A stretch of 36,109 bases of DNA from Candidatus Poribacteria bacterium (GTDB lineage Bacteria > Poribacteria > WGA-4E > WGA-3G). Location of the stretch: NCBI GenBank assembly GCA_022821495.1, contig JAJEDN010000066.1, positions 1 to 36,109 of the forward strand, in the 5' to 3' direction. The notes below the pieces were generated by a model. That model had not been told where the DNA came from. It saw only the letters and a program-made list of their open reading frames with translations, and ran no database searches. Shown here one piece after another: positions 8,005-14,886 of the stretch (positions are counted from its first letter, which is position 1; every line of letters begins with the position of its first letter). A program made the position numbers and the translations under genes.

Positions 8005-8985
8005 ATGAATAGCCTTAATAATACTCTATTTGCTATTGTCAAAGTTTCACTCTACTTCCTGATTTTATCAGGTATCATCGCGCTCTTAATCGTTTTCGTG
8101 GTTATTCCAAGATGGGTTCGGACAGAGGAGGTACTTGTACCAAACGTTATAGGTAGGACCTACTACGAAGCTGTCCCTATCCTTGATAAGGAAGGACTTC
8201 GACCTGCGAAGAAGATTCTGGAGGCAAGTAGCGATGCCCCGAAAGGTGAAATCATCGCTCAAGATCCAGTGGCAAATTTTAGGATTAAGTCCTATCAACC
8301 TGTTAAAATTACAGTCAGTATAGGGGCAGAATTGGCGCCTGTTCCCTCTGTCATCGGTAAATCGCAGGATGCCGCTTTTGATACGCTCGAAGCTGCCGGT
8401 TTTCGTCGAAATCGGGTCGCCAAAGTCCACTCTGAAACTCACCTACAAGGTACAGTCATCTCACAAACCCCGCCAGAAGGTGGGGGGCAGCGACGCGGGA
8501 CACCCGTTAACCTCTTGATAAGTTTAGGACCTGCCCCAAAATCCATTCAACTCCCAAATTTCCAAGGTCAACCCGCTACGGACGTACTCGTTGCTTTGGA
8601 AACAGCTGGGCTAAATGTTGAAACTGAATATAGCTCACACCCTAAAATCCCAGAAGGCACAATTATTACACACAAACCGGTGGGCGGTGTAATACTGAAA
8701 ACAGGAGACTTGGTACTCCTTGAAATCAGTGGGCAAGCGGAGAACAAGAACATCGGTAGGTTGCTACCCTTTGAATACTATGTTAGCGAAGAAGGCGATC
8801 AAAATCTATCGCGCCACATCAGGATCATTATAATCGATGATTCAGGTGAACGCGTTGAAGTTGACCAGCATTACTCACCCGACACAGTGATTAACCTTGA
8901 GCAAAAAGGGGTCAGGGTCTTTGGACACACACAAGTGATTGTCTTTGAGAACGGGGAAAAAACACTTGAAAGGCTTTATAAATAA
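8005..8985 (+). CDS. Membrane-anchored protein with three PASTA domains, no kinase
   Basis: The 326 residues comprise a short cytoplasmic N terminus, one transmembrane helix (about 10-34) and three PASTA repeats at about 43-107, 111-175 and 181-242, each opening with VPNVIG, VPSVIG or LPNFQG. A C-terminal region of about 80 residues has no recognised domain. PASTA domains bind muropeptides or unlinked peptidoglycan at the outer face of the inner membrane. In Firmicutes the fmt...prkC...rpe cluster holds a Ser/Thr kinase with such repeats at this position; here no kinase domain exists. Inferred role: a cell-wall sensing or scaffold protein. It starts 4 bases after fmt. Confidence 0.9.
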   Translation: MNSLNNTLFAIVKVSLYFLILSGIIALLIVFVVIPRWVRTEEVLVPNVIGRTYYEAVPILDKEGLRPAKKILEASSDAPKGEIIAQDPVANFRIKSYQPVKITVSIGAELAPVPSVIGKSQDAAFDTLEAAGFRRNRVAKVHSETHLQGTVISQTPPEGGGQRRGTPVNLLISLGPAPKSIQLPNFQGQPATDVLVALETAGLNVETEYSSHPKIPEGTIITHKPVGGVILKTGDLVLLEISGQAENKNIGRLLPFEYYVSEEGDQNLSRHIRIIIIDDSGERVEVDQHYSPDTVINLEQKGVRVFGHTQVIVFENGEKTLERLYK

Positions 8986-9008
8986 TACCAAAACGAAGGA
9001 GCATATAA

Positions 9009-9668
9009 ATTCATACCCCTAAAATTGCCCCCTCATTGCTTGCTGCAGACTTCAGCCGCTTGGGTGAAGAGACCAAACGGATGGTTGATGCTGGCGCGGA
9101 TATGCTGCATTTCGATGTAATGGACGGAGCGTTTGTACCGAACTTTGGTATCAGTCCTCCTTTTATTGCTGCTGTTCGCCAAATAACCCCGATTCCATTT
9201 GATGTTCACATTATGGTGACACATCCTCTCCGTTATATTGATGCACTTGCTGAAGCAGGTGCCGACCTCATTACGTTTCACATCGAAAGTGCTGATGCGC
9301 CGAGTGAAGTTATTTCAGCCATAAAAACCCACGGGATTAAACCCGGATTAGCCTTTTCACCTAAAACGCCGATTACCGCAGTCACTCCATACCTTTCAGA
9401 GCTTAACTTGATCCTACCTATGAGTGTTCAACCCGGATTTGGTGGGCAAACCTTTCAACACGATACGCTCGGAAAAATAGCGGAATTGCATCAAATCCTC
9501 CAAAAATCGAAGCAGCCGATTGATATTTCCGTTGATGGCGGTGTAACTACAGAAATCGCACCGCACGCAATTCGCCAAGGCGCGACGCTGCTTGTCGCTG
9601 GTACTGCTATCTTCCGCAGTCAACAGCCAGAAACAGTTATTGAAAAACTTCGCACGGGTACAACCTAA
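9009..9668 (+). CDS. rpe: Ribulose-phosphate 3-epimerase, probable ATT start
   Basis: Interconverts ribulose-5-phosphate and xylulose-5-phosphate in the pentose phosphate and Calvin cycles. The TIM-barrel motifs are present: LAADFSRLGEE, MLHFDVMDGAFVPNF, FDVHIMVTHP, ITFHIESA, LPMSVQPGFGGQTF, DISVDGGV and LVAGTAIF. The first conventional start is TTG at 9036, which would cut off the conserved first strand. In frame upstream the DNA encodes IHTPKIAPS, giving KIAPSLLAADF as in all family members. That frame is closed by TAA at 9006, and the only plausible initiator is ATT at 9009, preceded by an excellent GAAGGAG (8995-9001) at 7 bases. With ATT the protein has 219 residues, normal for the family. 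Confidence 0.95.
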   Translation: MHTPKIAPSLLAADFSRLGEETKRMVDAGADMLHFDVMDGAFVPNFGISPPFIAAVRQITPIPFDVHIMVTHPLRYIDALAEAGADLITFHIESADAPSEVISAIKTHGIKPGLAFSPKTPITAVTPYLSELNLILPMSVQPGFGGQTFQHDTLGKIAELHQILQKSKQPIDISVDGGVTTEIAPHAIRQGATLLVAGTAIFRSQQPETVIEKLRTGTT

Positions 9669-9680
9669 GGCATCGTTTGA

Positions 9681-10421
9681 ATGATGCACACTTTCTATGT
9701 TCCGCCGCCTCAGATCCGAGCCGATGTCGCAATAATTACCGGTTCAGAACAGCACCATCTCCGCAACGTCCTGCGTATGACCTCCGGTGAGACGATCCGA
9801 ATTATTGATGGACAGGGCAATATGTACACAGCGGAAGTGCTTAATACGGACACAAATCCGGTTTCAAGTGCCGCCCGAATTCTCACGCACGAATTTCACC
9901 CGCAGGTACCACCTTCGCTTACGCTGTTCCAAGGGCTGCCGAAAAATGATAAAATGACGTTGATCCTCCAAAAAACAACGGAACTCGGAATCACACAGAT
10001 TGTGCCGATGGACTCAGTGCACGCCTTACAAAAACCGAGCCAAAACCGCTATGAACGCTGGCATCGTGTTGTTATCTCCGCGACAAAGCAGTGTAAACGC
10101 GCGTGGTTGCCTGAACTCTGTGAGCCACAGACCTTTGAGGCATCTCTCGCACAACCCGAAAAATTTTCACACCGCCTAATACTCGATCCGAAAACTGAAC
10201 AGGAATCGCCAACACAGCATATCAAGACAGTTTTGCGAGAAACACCGCAGGCAACTGCTATCGCGTTTTTTGTCGGTCCAGAAGGCGGTTTCTCAAGCCA
10301 AGAAGTCGCCACCGCAGTTGAAAATGGATGCATGCCTGTGACGCTCGGCACGAACATCTTACGCACAGAAACCGCTGCAATCGTCGCCGTCGCTGTTGCA
10401 GCCTATGAATATCAGCTGTAG
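9681..10421 (+). CDS. rsmE: 16S rRNA m3U1498 methyltransferase
   Basis: A SPOUT-class methyltransferase that methylates U1498 of 16S rRNA with S-adenosylmethionine. The 246 residues show the N-terminal PUA-like segment (HHLRNVLRMTSGETIRIIDGQG) and the knotted C-terminal domain signature FFVGPEGGFSSQE followed by PVTLGTNILRTETAAI. Two ATG codons stand at 9681 and 9684; either may be used. It follows rpe by 12 bases and ends the fmt-PASTA-rpe-rsmE run. Confidence 0.96.
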   Translation: MMHTFYVPPPQIRADVAIITGSEQHHLRNVLRMTSGETIRIIDGQGNMYTAEVLNTDTNPVSSAARILTHEFHPQVPPSLTLFQGLPKNDKMTLILQKTTELGITQIVPMDSVHALQKPSQNRYERWHRVVISATKQCKRAWLPELCEPQTFEASLAQPEKFSHRLILDPKTEQESPTQHIKTVLRETPQATAIAFFVGPEGGFSSQEVATAVENGCMPVTLGTNILRTETAAIVAVAVAAYEYQL

Positions 10422-10483
10422 ACGGAATCTTCCGTAATGTCGAAGTGAAGGAGAGGACAGGCATCTGAGTCAACACGTTCTTT

Positions 10484-10503
10484 ACTGACGACTGACAACT
10501 GAA
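10484..10503. repeat. Heptamer short tandem repeat (ACTGACR units)
   Basis: ACTGACGACTGACAACTGAA comprises two full 7-base units and a partial third. It sits between rsmE and the promoter of the M20 peptidase gene and belongs to the same family as the copies at 7021, 12493 and 30050-30133. Confidence 0.6.
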
Positions 10504-10521
10504 TGCCTCAAAAAAAATTTA

Positions 10522-10550
10522 TTGACAAACTTCGTCCTTTTTTATAGAAT
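10522..10550 (+). promoter_or_regulatory. Strong sigma-70 promoter giving a nearly leaderless mRNA
   Basis: TTGACA (10522-10527), a spacer of exactly 17 bases, and TAGAAT (10545-10550). The expected start is about 10557, only two bases before the ATG at 10559. No Shine-Dalgarno exists between the -10 box and the ATG. Confidence 0.75.
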
Positions 10551-10558
10551 CCCTAACT

Positions 10559-11683
10559 ATGGATGCAAAAGAATTAACCAAAACCCTCATTGGGTATAAT
10601 ACAGTTAGTCCTCTCAGCAACGTTGAGGTCATGGATTTTCTTACAGAGACGCTGGAATCCATTGGCTGTGAGGTGGAGCGGGTTGCGTACAAGGACCCTG
10701 CAGGTGTACTGAAGGTAAATCTCATCGGACGCAAAGGACCGGAGAACGGTGCGCGCGGGCTTGCGCTGCTCGGGCACATAGATACTGTTCCCGCTATCGG
10801 TTGGTCGATGGATCCGTTTGAGGCACGGATTGCTGATGAGAAAATGTACGGCAGGGGTAGTTGTGATATGAAGGGCAGTGTCGCTTGTATGATTGAGGTT
10901 GCATCACACTATGCAGCATCGGATCTGAAGGCACCGCTCTATGTCGTAATCACCGCTGATGAAGAGGTAGGCTACCTCGGGGCAATTGCAGTTGCCGAGA
11001 AGTCGCAGATGTTCAAAAAGCACGGCTTTCCGAAGTATGGGGTCGTCGGTGAACCGACAGAACTCCATGCGGTATATGCCCACAAAGGGACTGTCCGTTT
11101 TACTGCCACAGCCCACGGACGTGCAGCGCACAGCAGTACAGGCGAAGGTGACAACGCGAATCTAAAGTTAATTCCGTTTCTCGCAGAAATGCGGGATATT
11201 TATTACGAATTGACAACCGATACTCAGTATTTCAACGATGAATTCACGCCGGCTTTTACGGATTGGAATATCACTATCAGTGATGGCGAGTGTTCAGGGA
11301 ATATTACTTCGCCTTTAAGTGTGTGTTGTATCAACTACCGTCCGATGCCTGGAGATGATGCACAGGTATGGATAGACCGCGCGCGGAACTCGGCTGAAAA
11401 GCATGGGTTAATATTCGATTTGTATATTAATGCCCCGCCGGTACGCACGCCACCGGATGCGGAGATTATCCAAGCAGCCCTTGAAATAACCGGAGAAACC
11501 GCACCGCAAACCGTCGCCTATGGCACCGATGCTGCTGTCTTCGCACAGCACATGGAGACTGTCATTATCGGACCTGGCAGTATTCTACAGGCGCATACAG
11601 TGGATGAGTGGATGGCGTTGGACCAATTCCCAAAAGGAATTTCAATCTTTAGTCAGTTTGTGGATCGGTTTTGTGTGGCTTAG
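10559..11683 (+). CDS. M20 family metallopeptidase, ArgE/DapE-like deacylase
   Basis: A dizinc amidohydrolase that removes the acyl group from an N-acyl amino acid, most like acetylornithine deacetylase or succinyl-diaminopimelate desuccinylase. Metal ligands and catalytic residues are all visible: LLGHIDTVP (His73, Asp75), GSCDMKG (Asp103), ITADEEVG (Glu135 and Glu136), GVVGEPTEL (Glu165), and the last His in SILQAHTVDEW. The lid/dimerisation domain begins at TVRFTATAHGRAAHSS. No neighbouring arg or dap genes fix the substrate, so I give no symbol. The gene overlaps the convergent moaE by 35 bases and seems to be translated from a leaderless transcript. Confidence 0.9.
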   Translation: MDAKELTKTLIGYNTVSPLSNVEVMDFLTETLESIGCEVERVAYKDPAGVLKVNLIGRKGPENGARGLALLGHIDTVPAIGWSMDPFEARIADEKMYGRGSCDMKGSVACMIEVASHYAASDLKAPLYVVITADEEVGYLGAIAVAEKSQMFKKHGFPKYGVVGEPTELHAVYAHKGTVRFTATAHGRAAHSSTGEGDNANLKLIPFLAEMRDIYYELTTDTQYFNDEFTPAFTDWNITISDGECSGNITSPLSVCCINYRPMPGDDAQVWIDRARNSAEKHGLIFDLYINAPPVRTPPDAEIIQAALEITGETAPQTVAYGTDAAVFAQHMETVIIGPGSILQAHTVDEWMALDQFPKGISIFSQFVDRFCVA

Positions 11684-12110
11684 GCGCGTCGAAAAAGACT
11701 GCATCCGGTTTCACCCATTCCGTTTCACCGTCTGCCCATATCTCGCGCTTCCAGATAGGGACAATCTGCTTGAGGCGGTCCATGGCGTATTTGCAGGCTT
11801 CAAACCCGTCTTTGCGATGCGGTGACGCGACTGCGACTGCCACGCTCACATCGCCAATCTCTAACTTCCCGACGCGATGAACCATTGCAACGCGGGGAAT
11901 CCCCCATTTTTCGGAGATTTCCTGCGCGATTTCTGCCATCTTCTTCTCCGCCATCGGTGGATATGCTTCATATTCCAGACATCTTACCGCTCTGCCATCA
12001 GTGTTATTACGGACAGTGCCAAAAAACAGCACGACCGCGCCAGCATCCGGTCCTTCCACCGCTTCGCGTACTTCCGCACCGGTAATAACTTCGGTGGTTA
12101 TTTTAAACAT
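11649..12110 (-). CDS. moaE: Molybdopterin synthase catalytic subunit MoaE
   Basis: The large subunit of molybdopterin synthase, which inserts two sulfurs from MoaD thiocarboxylate into cyclic pyranopterin monophosphate. Family motifs are FFGTVRNNTDGRAV, LEYEAYPPMAEKKM, HRVGKLEIGDVSVAVAVASPHR, then ACKYAMDRLKQIVPIWKRE with the active-site lysines, and GETEWV. Its ATG overlaps the end of moaD by 8 bases. The GGAGGT that encodes MoaD's Gly-Gly is also its Shine-Dalgarno. The 3' end overlaps the convergent M20 gene. The product would serve the Mo hydroxylase at 21081-25199. Confidence 0.95.
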   Translation of the reverse strand: MFKITTEVITGAEVREAVEGPDAGAVVLFFGTVRNNTDGRAVRCLEYEAYPPMAEKKMAEIAQEISEKWGIPRVAMVHRVGKLEIGDVSVAVAVASPHRKDGFEACKYAMDRLKQIVPIWKREIWADGETEWVKPDAVFFDAPKPHKTDPQTD

Positions 12111-12357
12111 CGAAACCTCCTGTGACAGGTGGAATCAATGCTACCTCATCCCCTTCTGAAAGTTCAGTGTTCTCAGTGGCATATTCCCAATTGACAGACA
12201 TTTGCATCACTTCATAGAACTCAGCGATTTCGGGCCACTCTTCCTCAAGTCTTTTTAAGATTGTTTTGATGGTAGCCCCTTCTGGGAGGTCCATTTCTTC
12301 TTCAGATCTATCTAACATTTCGTGGCATACGGCAAAGTATTTGACTGTAACGTTCAT
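12103..12357 (-). CDS. moaD: Molybdopterin synthase sulfur carrier MoaD with three-residue tail
   Basis: An 84-residue ubiquitin-like sulfur carrier. The beta-grasp pattern is clear: MNVTVKYFAVCHEM at the start, LPEGATIKTIL, and ELSEGDEVALIPPVTGG near the end. Functional MoaD ends in Gly-Gly, whose carboxylate is adenylated by MoeB and converted to thiocarboxylate. Here the codons continue with Phe-Asp-Val before TAA, so the mature Gly-Gly would have to be exposed by proteolysis, or the protein is not used in the standard way. GGAAT precedes the start. It forms an operon with moaE and has a good promoter at 12414-12442. Confidence 0.88.
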   Translation of the reverse strand: MNVTVKYFAVCHEMLDRSEEEMDLPEGATIKTILKRLEEEWPEIAEFYEVMQMSVNWEYATENTELSEGDEVALIPPVTGGFDV

Positions 12358-12413
12358 AGCGATTCCTTTAAAAAAAGAGTTTTGGCGGTTAACAGCATCC
12401 TAACTGCCCTAAA

Positions 12414-12442
12414 AGTATAACACAAAACTCGTTATAAAGCAA
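12414..12442 (-). promoter_or_regulatory. Sigma-70 promoter for moaD-moaE
   Basis: On the minus strand, TTGCTT (12437-12442), a 17-base spacer and TATACT (12414-12419) point towards moaD. The predicted start is near 12407, giving a leader of about 50 bases before the ATG ending at 12357. No Moco riboswitch is evident in so short a leader. Confidence 0.6.
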
Positions 12443-12492
12443 AATCCAAAAATATAAGAATGCCTTTTGTAGATGCACGCACAACCGCATTT

Positions 12493-12510
12493 ACTGGCAA
12501 CTGACAACTA
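12493..12510. repeat. Heptamer short tandem repeat
   Basis: ACTGGCAACTGACAACTA, followed at 12515 by CTCTGAAAACTAAAA, repeats the ACTGACA motif in the divergent gap between moaD and the lipoprotein gene. Confidence 0.55.
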
Positions 12511-12533
12511 TTCCTCTGAAAACTAAAATTAAG

Positions 12534-12562
12534 TTGATTTTTATCGGAGATTCTGATAGAAT
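12534..12562 (+). promoter_or_regulatory. Sigma-70 promoter for the NTF2-like lipoprotein gene
   Basis: TTGATT (12534-12539), a 17-base spacer and TAGAAT (12557-12562). It has the same -10 hexamer and spacing as the promoter at 10522. The expected start is near 12569. Confidence 0.65.
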
Positions 12563-12573
12563 GAAAAAAGTGT

Positions 12574-12588
12574 GTGAATGGCATTCAC
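12574..12588. promoter_or_regulatory. 15-bp perfect palindrome just after the predicted start site
   Basis: GTGAATG-G-CATTCAC is symmetric around 12581. It falls at about +5 to +19 of the transcript from the promoter at 12534, a suitable position for a repressor site or a 5' mRNA hairpin. Its GAATG/CATTC arms resemble the hairpins at 379-430, so it could instead be a stray repeat. Confidence 0.45.
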
Positions 12589-12618
12589 CTATTTTGGATG
12601 GAACGCAGGAGGTAAATT

Positions 12619-13227
12619 ATGAGACCGAAAGCGATTTATTATTTCATCGTCATGTTACTCGTCACGACTATGATTGCTTGTGGCGGGGACGATGACCCCG
12701 AACCCGCAGAAACAAAGACACCCACGACTGCATCCTCACAACCAGAAGAACCAGCGGTAACTGTCGAAAGAAACATTGACTTTGCGGCGGAAGAACAGGC
12801 AATTCGCGAACTTTATGCCGTATACGCTACCGCCCACGGCGACGAAGATGTTGATACACTCGCTGACGTTTTTCTCAAAAGCGAAAGCAAAGACATTTTT
12901 ACCGCTTGGACGTTTTGGGCTGGCACTTTTGAAAAAAATGAGGGCGCGAAAGCAGTATCGAATGCGTGGGAAGGCATCTTCCGACTCCGCCAAGGAAACG
13001 TAACGGTTGACATCACCTATATCGCTATTGATAACCGAGGTAAAGATGCTGTCTTGCGAGGCGCATATCAATGGGGTAATCAAGGCGGAGATCTGATTTC
13101 TGCACTGCGAAAGGATGGCAGCGACTGGAAAATTCGTGCCATTGATTACACTGGCGGAAAACACGGAAAACAGGTCAAAGACTTAAATGAGCCTGCACAT
13201 GTCTTCGGAGAAATTGCTGAAGAATAG
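12619..13227 (+). CDS. Putative lipoprotein with an NTF2/SnoaL-like domain
   Basis: The 202 residues begin with a type II signal peptide: positive start, hydrophobic residues 7-19, and a lipobox ending MIAC, with Cys followed by GGDDDPEP. A Thr/Ser/Pro linker runs to about residue 50. The remainder, from AAEEQAIRELYAVYATAHGD to DGSDWKIRAIDY, has the helix then curved-sheet pattern of NTF2-like proteins of the DUF4440/SnoaL type. The ligand or activity is unknown. GGAGG lies 6 bases before the ATG. The Asp residues after the Cys could affect outer-membrane sorting, although sorting rules are untested in this phylum. It probably requires LspA (5827). Confidence 0.75.
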   Translation: MRPKAIYYFIVMLLVTTMIACGGDDDPEPAETKTPTTASSQPEEPAVTVERNIDFAAEEQAIRELYAVYATAHGDEDVDTLADVFLKSESKDIFTAWTFWAGTFEKNEGAKAVSNAWEGIFRLRQGNVTVDITYIAIDNRGKDAVLRGAYQWGNQGGDLISALRKDGSDWKIRAIDYTGGKHGKQVKDLNEPAHVFGEIAEE

Positions 13228-13250
13228 GGTTAACAGCGAACTTCGCGAAA

Positions 13251-13607
13251 ATGGACAAACTCATTATCAAAGGTATTCGATTCCATGGCCACCACGGTGT
13301 CCCAGAAGCAGAGCGGCACGTCGGTGGCCATTATGAAGTTGATGCAACTTTAGGGTGCCCGCTTGTCAACCCCGGCAATACCGATGCCCTCACAGACACG
13401 ATTAATTACGCTGAAGTCGTTTCATGTATCGTTGAGATTGGAACACAGCAGTCGTTCCAACTCATTGAGGCACTCGCCGAAAAAATGGCTGCAGTAATTT
13501 TAGAACAGTTCGCAGTAGATGCGGTGCATCTCATCGTCAAGAAACTGCGTCCACCGATAGAACAACCGATTGACTATTTCGCCGTTGAGATTTCCCGTGA
13601 TGCGTAA
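13251..13607 (+). CDS. folB: Dihydroneopterin aldolase
   Basis: Converts 7,8-dihydroneopterin to 6-hydroxymethyl-dihydropterin and glycolaldehyde in folate synthesis. The 118 residues match the family throughout: HGHHGVPEAER with catalytic Glu21, DTINYAEV with Tyr53, QSFQLIEALAEKMA, and VKKLRPPIEQP with Lys98. It starts 23 bases after the lipoprotein gene and overlaps the next gene's start by 8 bases. No other folate gene is in the window. Confidence 0.95.
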   Translation: MDKLIIKGIRFHGHHGVPEAERHVGGHYEVDATLGCPLVNPGNTDALTDTINYAEVVSCIVEIGTQQSFQLIEALAEKMAAVILEQFAVDAVHLIVKKLRPPIEQPIDYFAVEISRDA

Positions 13608-14793
13608 ATTCTGGATTACCATTTGTCTCCTCTTGATGATTGCCACTATCGCGCATGCGGGTGGCGAAAAAGAGGTGCTGTTTCCTGACCTGACCCCCGG
13701 ACTCCATCTCTATCGTTACAATTGGGACCTTGAAACATGTGTGCTTTACGTCGCTGAGATGTCCCGTAACGAACCGACGCTACACTTTGAAGTCGCACTC
13801 GCAAACGCGCAAGTTTTAGGGAAAGAGACCGTCCGCTCTATGGCGAACCGTCGTAACCAACGTGGTGATCGGCGCGTACGTGTCGCGGTCAATGGCGGGT
13901 TCGGCGTACTCGGGGATATGCGCGGCTACGGTGGCGTGTTAGAGAACTTACACATCCAAGACGGTGAATTAATCACACAACCCACTGATACCGAGGCATG
14001 CTTCGGTGTAACCGAGTCTGGCGAATTCTTGAGTTCCGCCGTAAAAATGGAAGGCAGTGTCGGGATAGGTACACATACACTATCGCTCGGATGCGTCAAC
14101 CAGCGGAGACTGGATGGGTGTCAGGTAACGCTCTACACGCCACGCCTTGGTGAATCTACACGCACCAACCGCCGCCGCGGCGTAGAGGCTGTCATCAGTG
14201 GACTTTCACTGCCATTAACACCGCACTATGCACACCCATATCGTGTGGAAGCAGTTTCACGCGATGGAAACAACGCAATTCCGAGAGACGGGGCAATCCT
14301 CTGGATTAACGCACGACTGAAAGATCCGGCGGTGTCTCAGTTCAATGCTGGTGCCAATGGTACGCTGACACTCTCCCTCTCGCCACCGGAATGGAATCAC
14401 GTCCAACACGCTATCGGCGGACGGCTCCGACTTCTCAAGAATGGTGAGATAAATGAGCTGCTGGTGAAAATGCACAACGAAGAGAAACGCCACACACCGG
14501 GTAAACGCACACCTGTGCTAAATCTCAGCCATGAACCCCGAACCGCGCTCGGTTACAATGCAGACAAACTCTTTTTGGTAGTTGCTGATGGACGGCAACC
14601 GAAATATAGTACCGGTCTAACGCTCTACGAACTCGCCAGCATACTCATCGAACTCGGCGCGACGGAAGCGATTAATCTTGACGGTGGCTCCTCCAGTACC
14701 TTTGTCGTTAACGATACCCTCATCAACAAACCCTCTGGACAGCAGGAACGGGATGTCCTCAACGCCGTCTTTATCACAGCAGATGTCCAATAA
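13600..14793 (+). CDS. Exported phosphodiester glycosidase (NAGPA-like) domain protein
   Basis: A 397-residue protein from ATG 13600 (RKFWITICLLLMIATIAHAG is a clear signal peptide; an upstream in-frame ATG at 13570 would lie inside folB and bury it). The C-terminal 60 residues carry the NAGPA/DUF2233 signature: ELGATEAINLDGGSSSTFVV, then INKPSGQQERDVLNAVFI. Earlier blocks VRVAVNGGF and RTALGYNADKLFLVVADGR also fit. The family hydrolyses N-acetylglucosamine-1-phosphate diesters, and bacterial relatives act on exopolysaccharide or teichoic-type glycans. The substrate here is unknown. It overlaps folB by 8 bases (coupled). Confidence 0.85.
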   Translation: MRKFWITICLLLMIATIAHAGGEKEVLFPDLTPGLHLYRYNWDLETCVLYVAEMSRNEPTLHFEVALANAQVLGKETVRSMANRRNQRGDRRVRVAVNGGFGVLGDMRGYGGVLENLHIQDGELITQPTDTEACFGVTESGEFLSSAVKMEGSVGIGTHTLSLGCVNQRRLDGCQVTLYTPRLGESTRTNRRRGVEAVISGLSLPLTPHYAHPYRVEAVSRDGNNAIPRDGAILWINARLKDPAVSQFNAGANGTLTLSLSPPEWNHVQHAIGGRLRLLKNGEINELLVKMHNEEKRHTPGKRTPVLNLSHEPRTALGYNADKLFLVVADGRQPKYSTGLTLYELASILIELGATEAINLDGGSSSTFVVNDTLINKPSGQQERDVLNAVFITADVQ

Positions 14794-14803
14794 GGCGCGG
14801 TTC

Positions 14804-14865
14804 TTCTGTAGGCGCGATCTCTGGTCGCGATAGGCTTTTCTGTAGGCGCGATCTCTGGTCGCGAT
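14804..14865. repeat. Two direct copies of a REP-like hairpin
   Basis: A 28-base unit containing GTAGGCGCGATCTCTGGTCG occurs at 14804-14831 and 14838-14865 (34-base period). Each unit can fold CGCGA-TCTCTGG-TCGCG. They fill the 93-base gap between the glycosidase and the DNRLRE gene, with no terminator-like U-run. Confidence 0.75.
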
Positions 14866-14886
14866 CAACAATCTTGGAGACCTATT

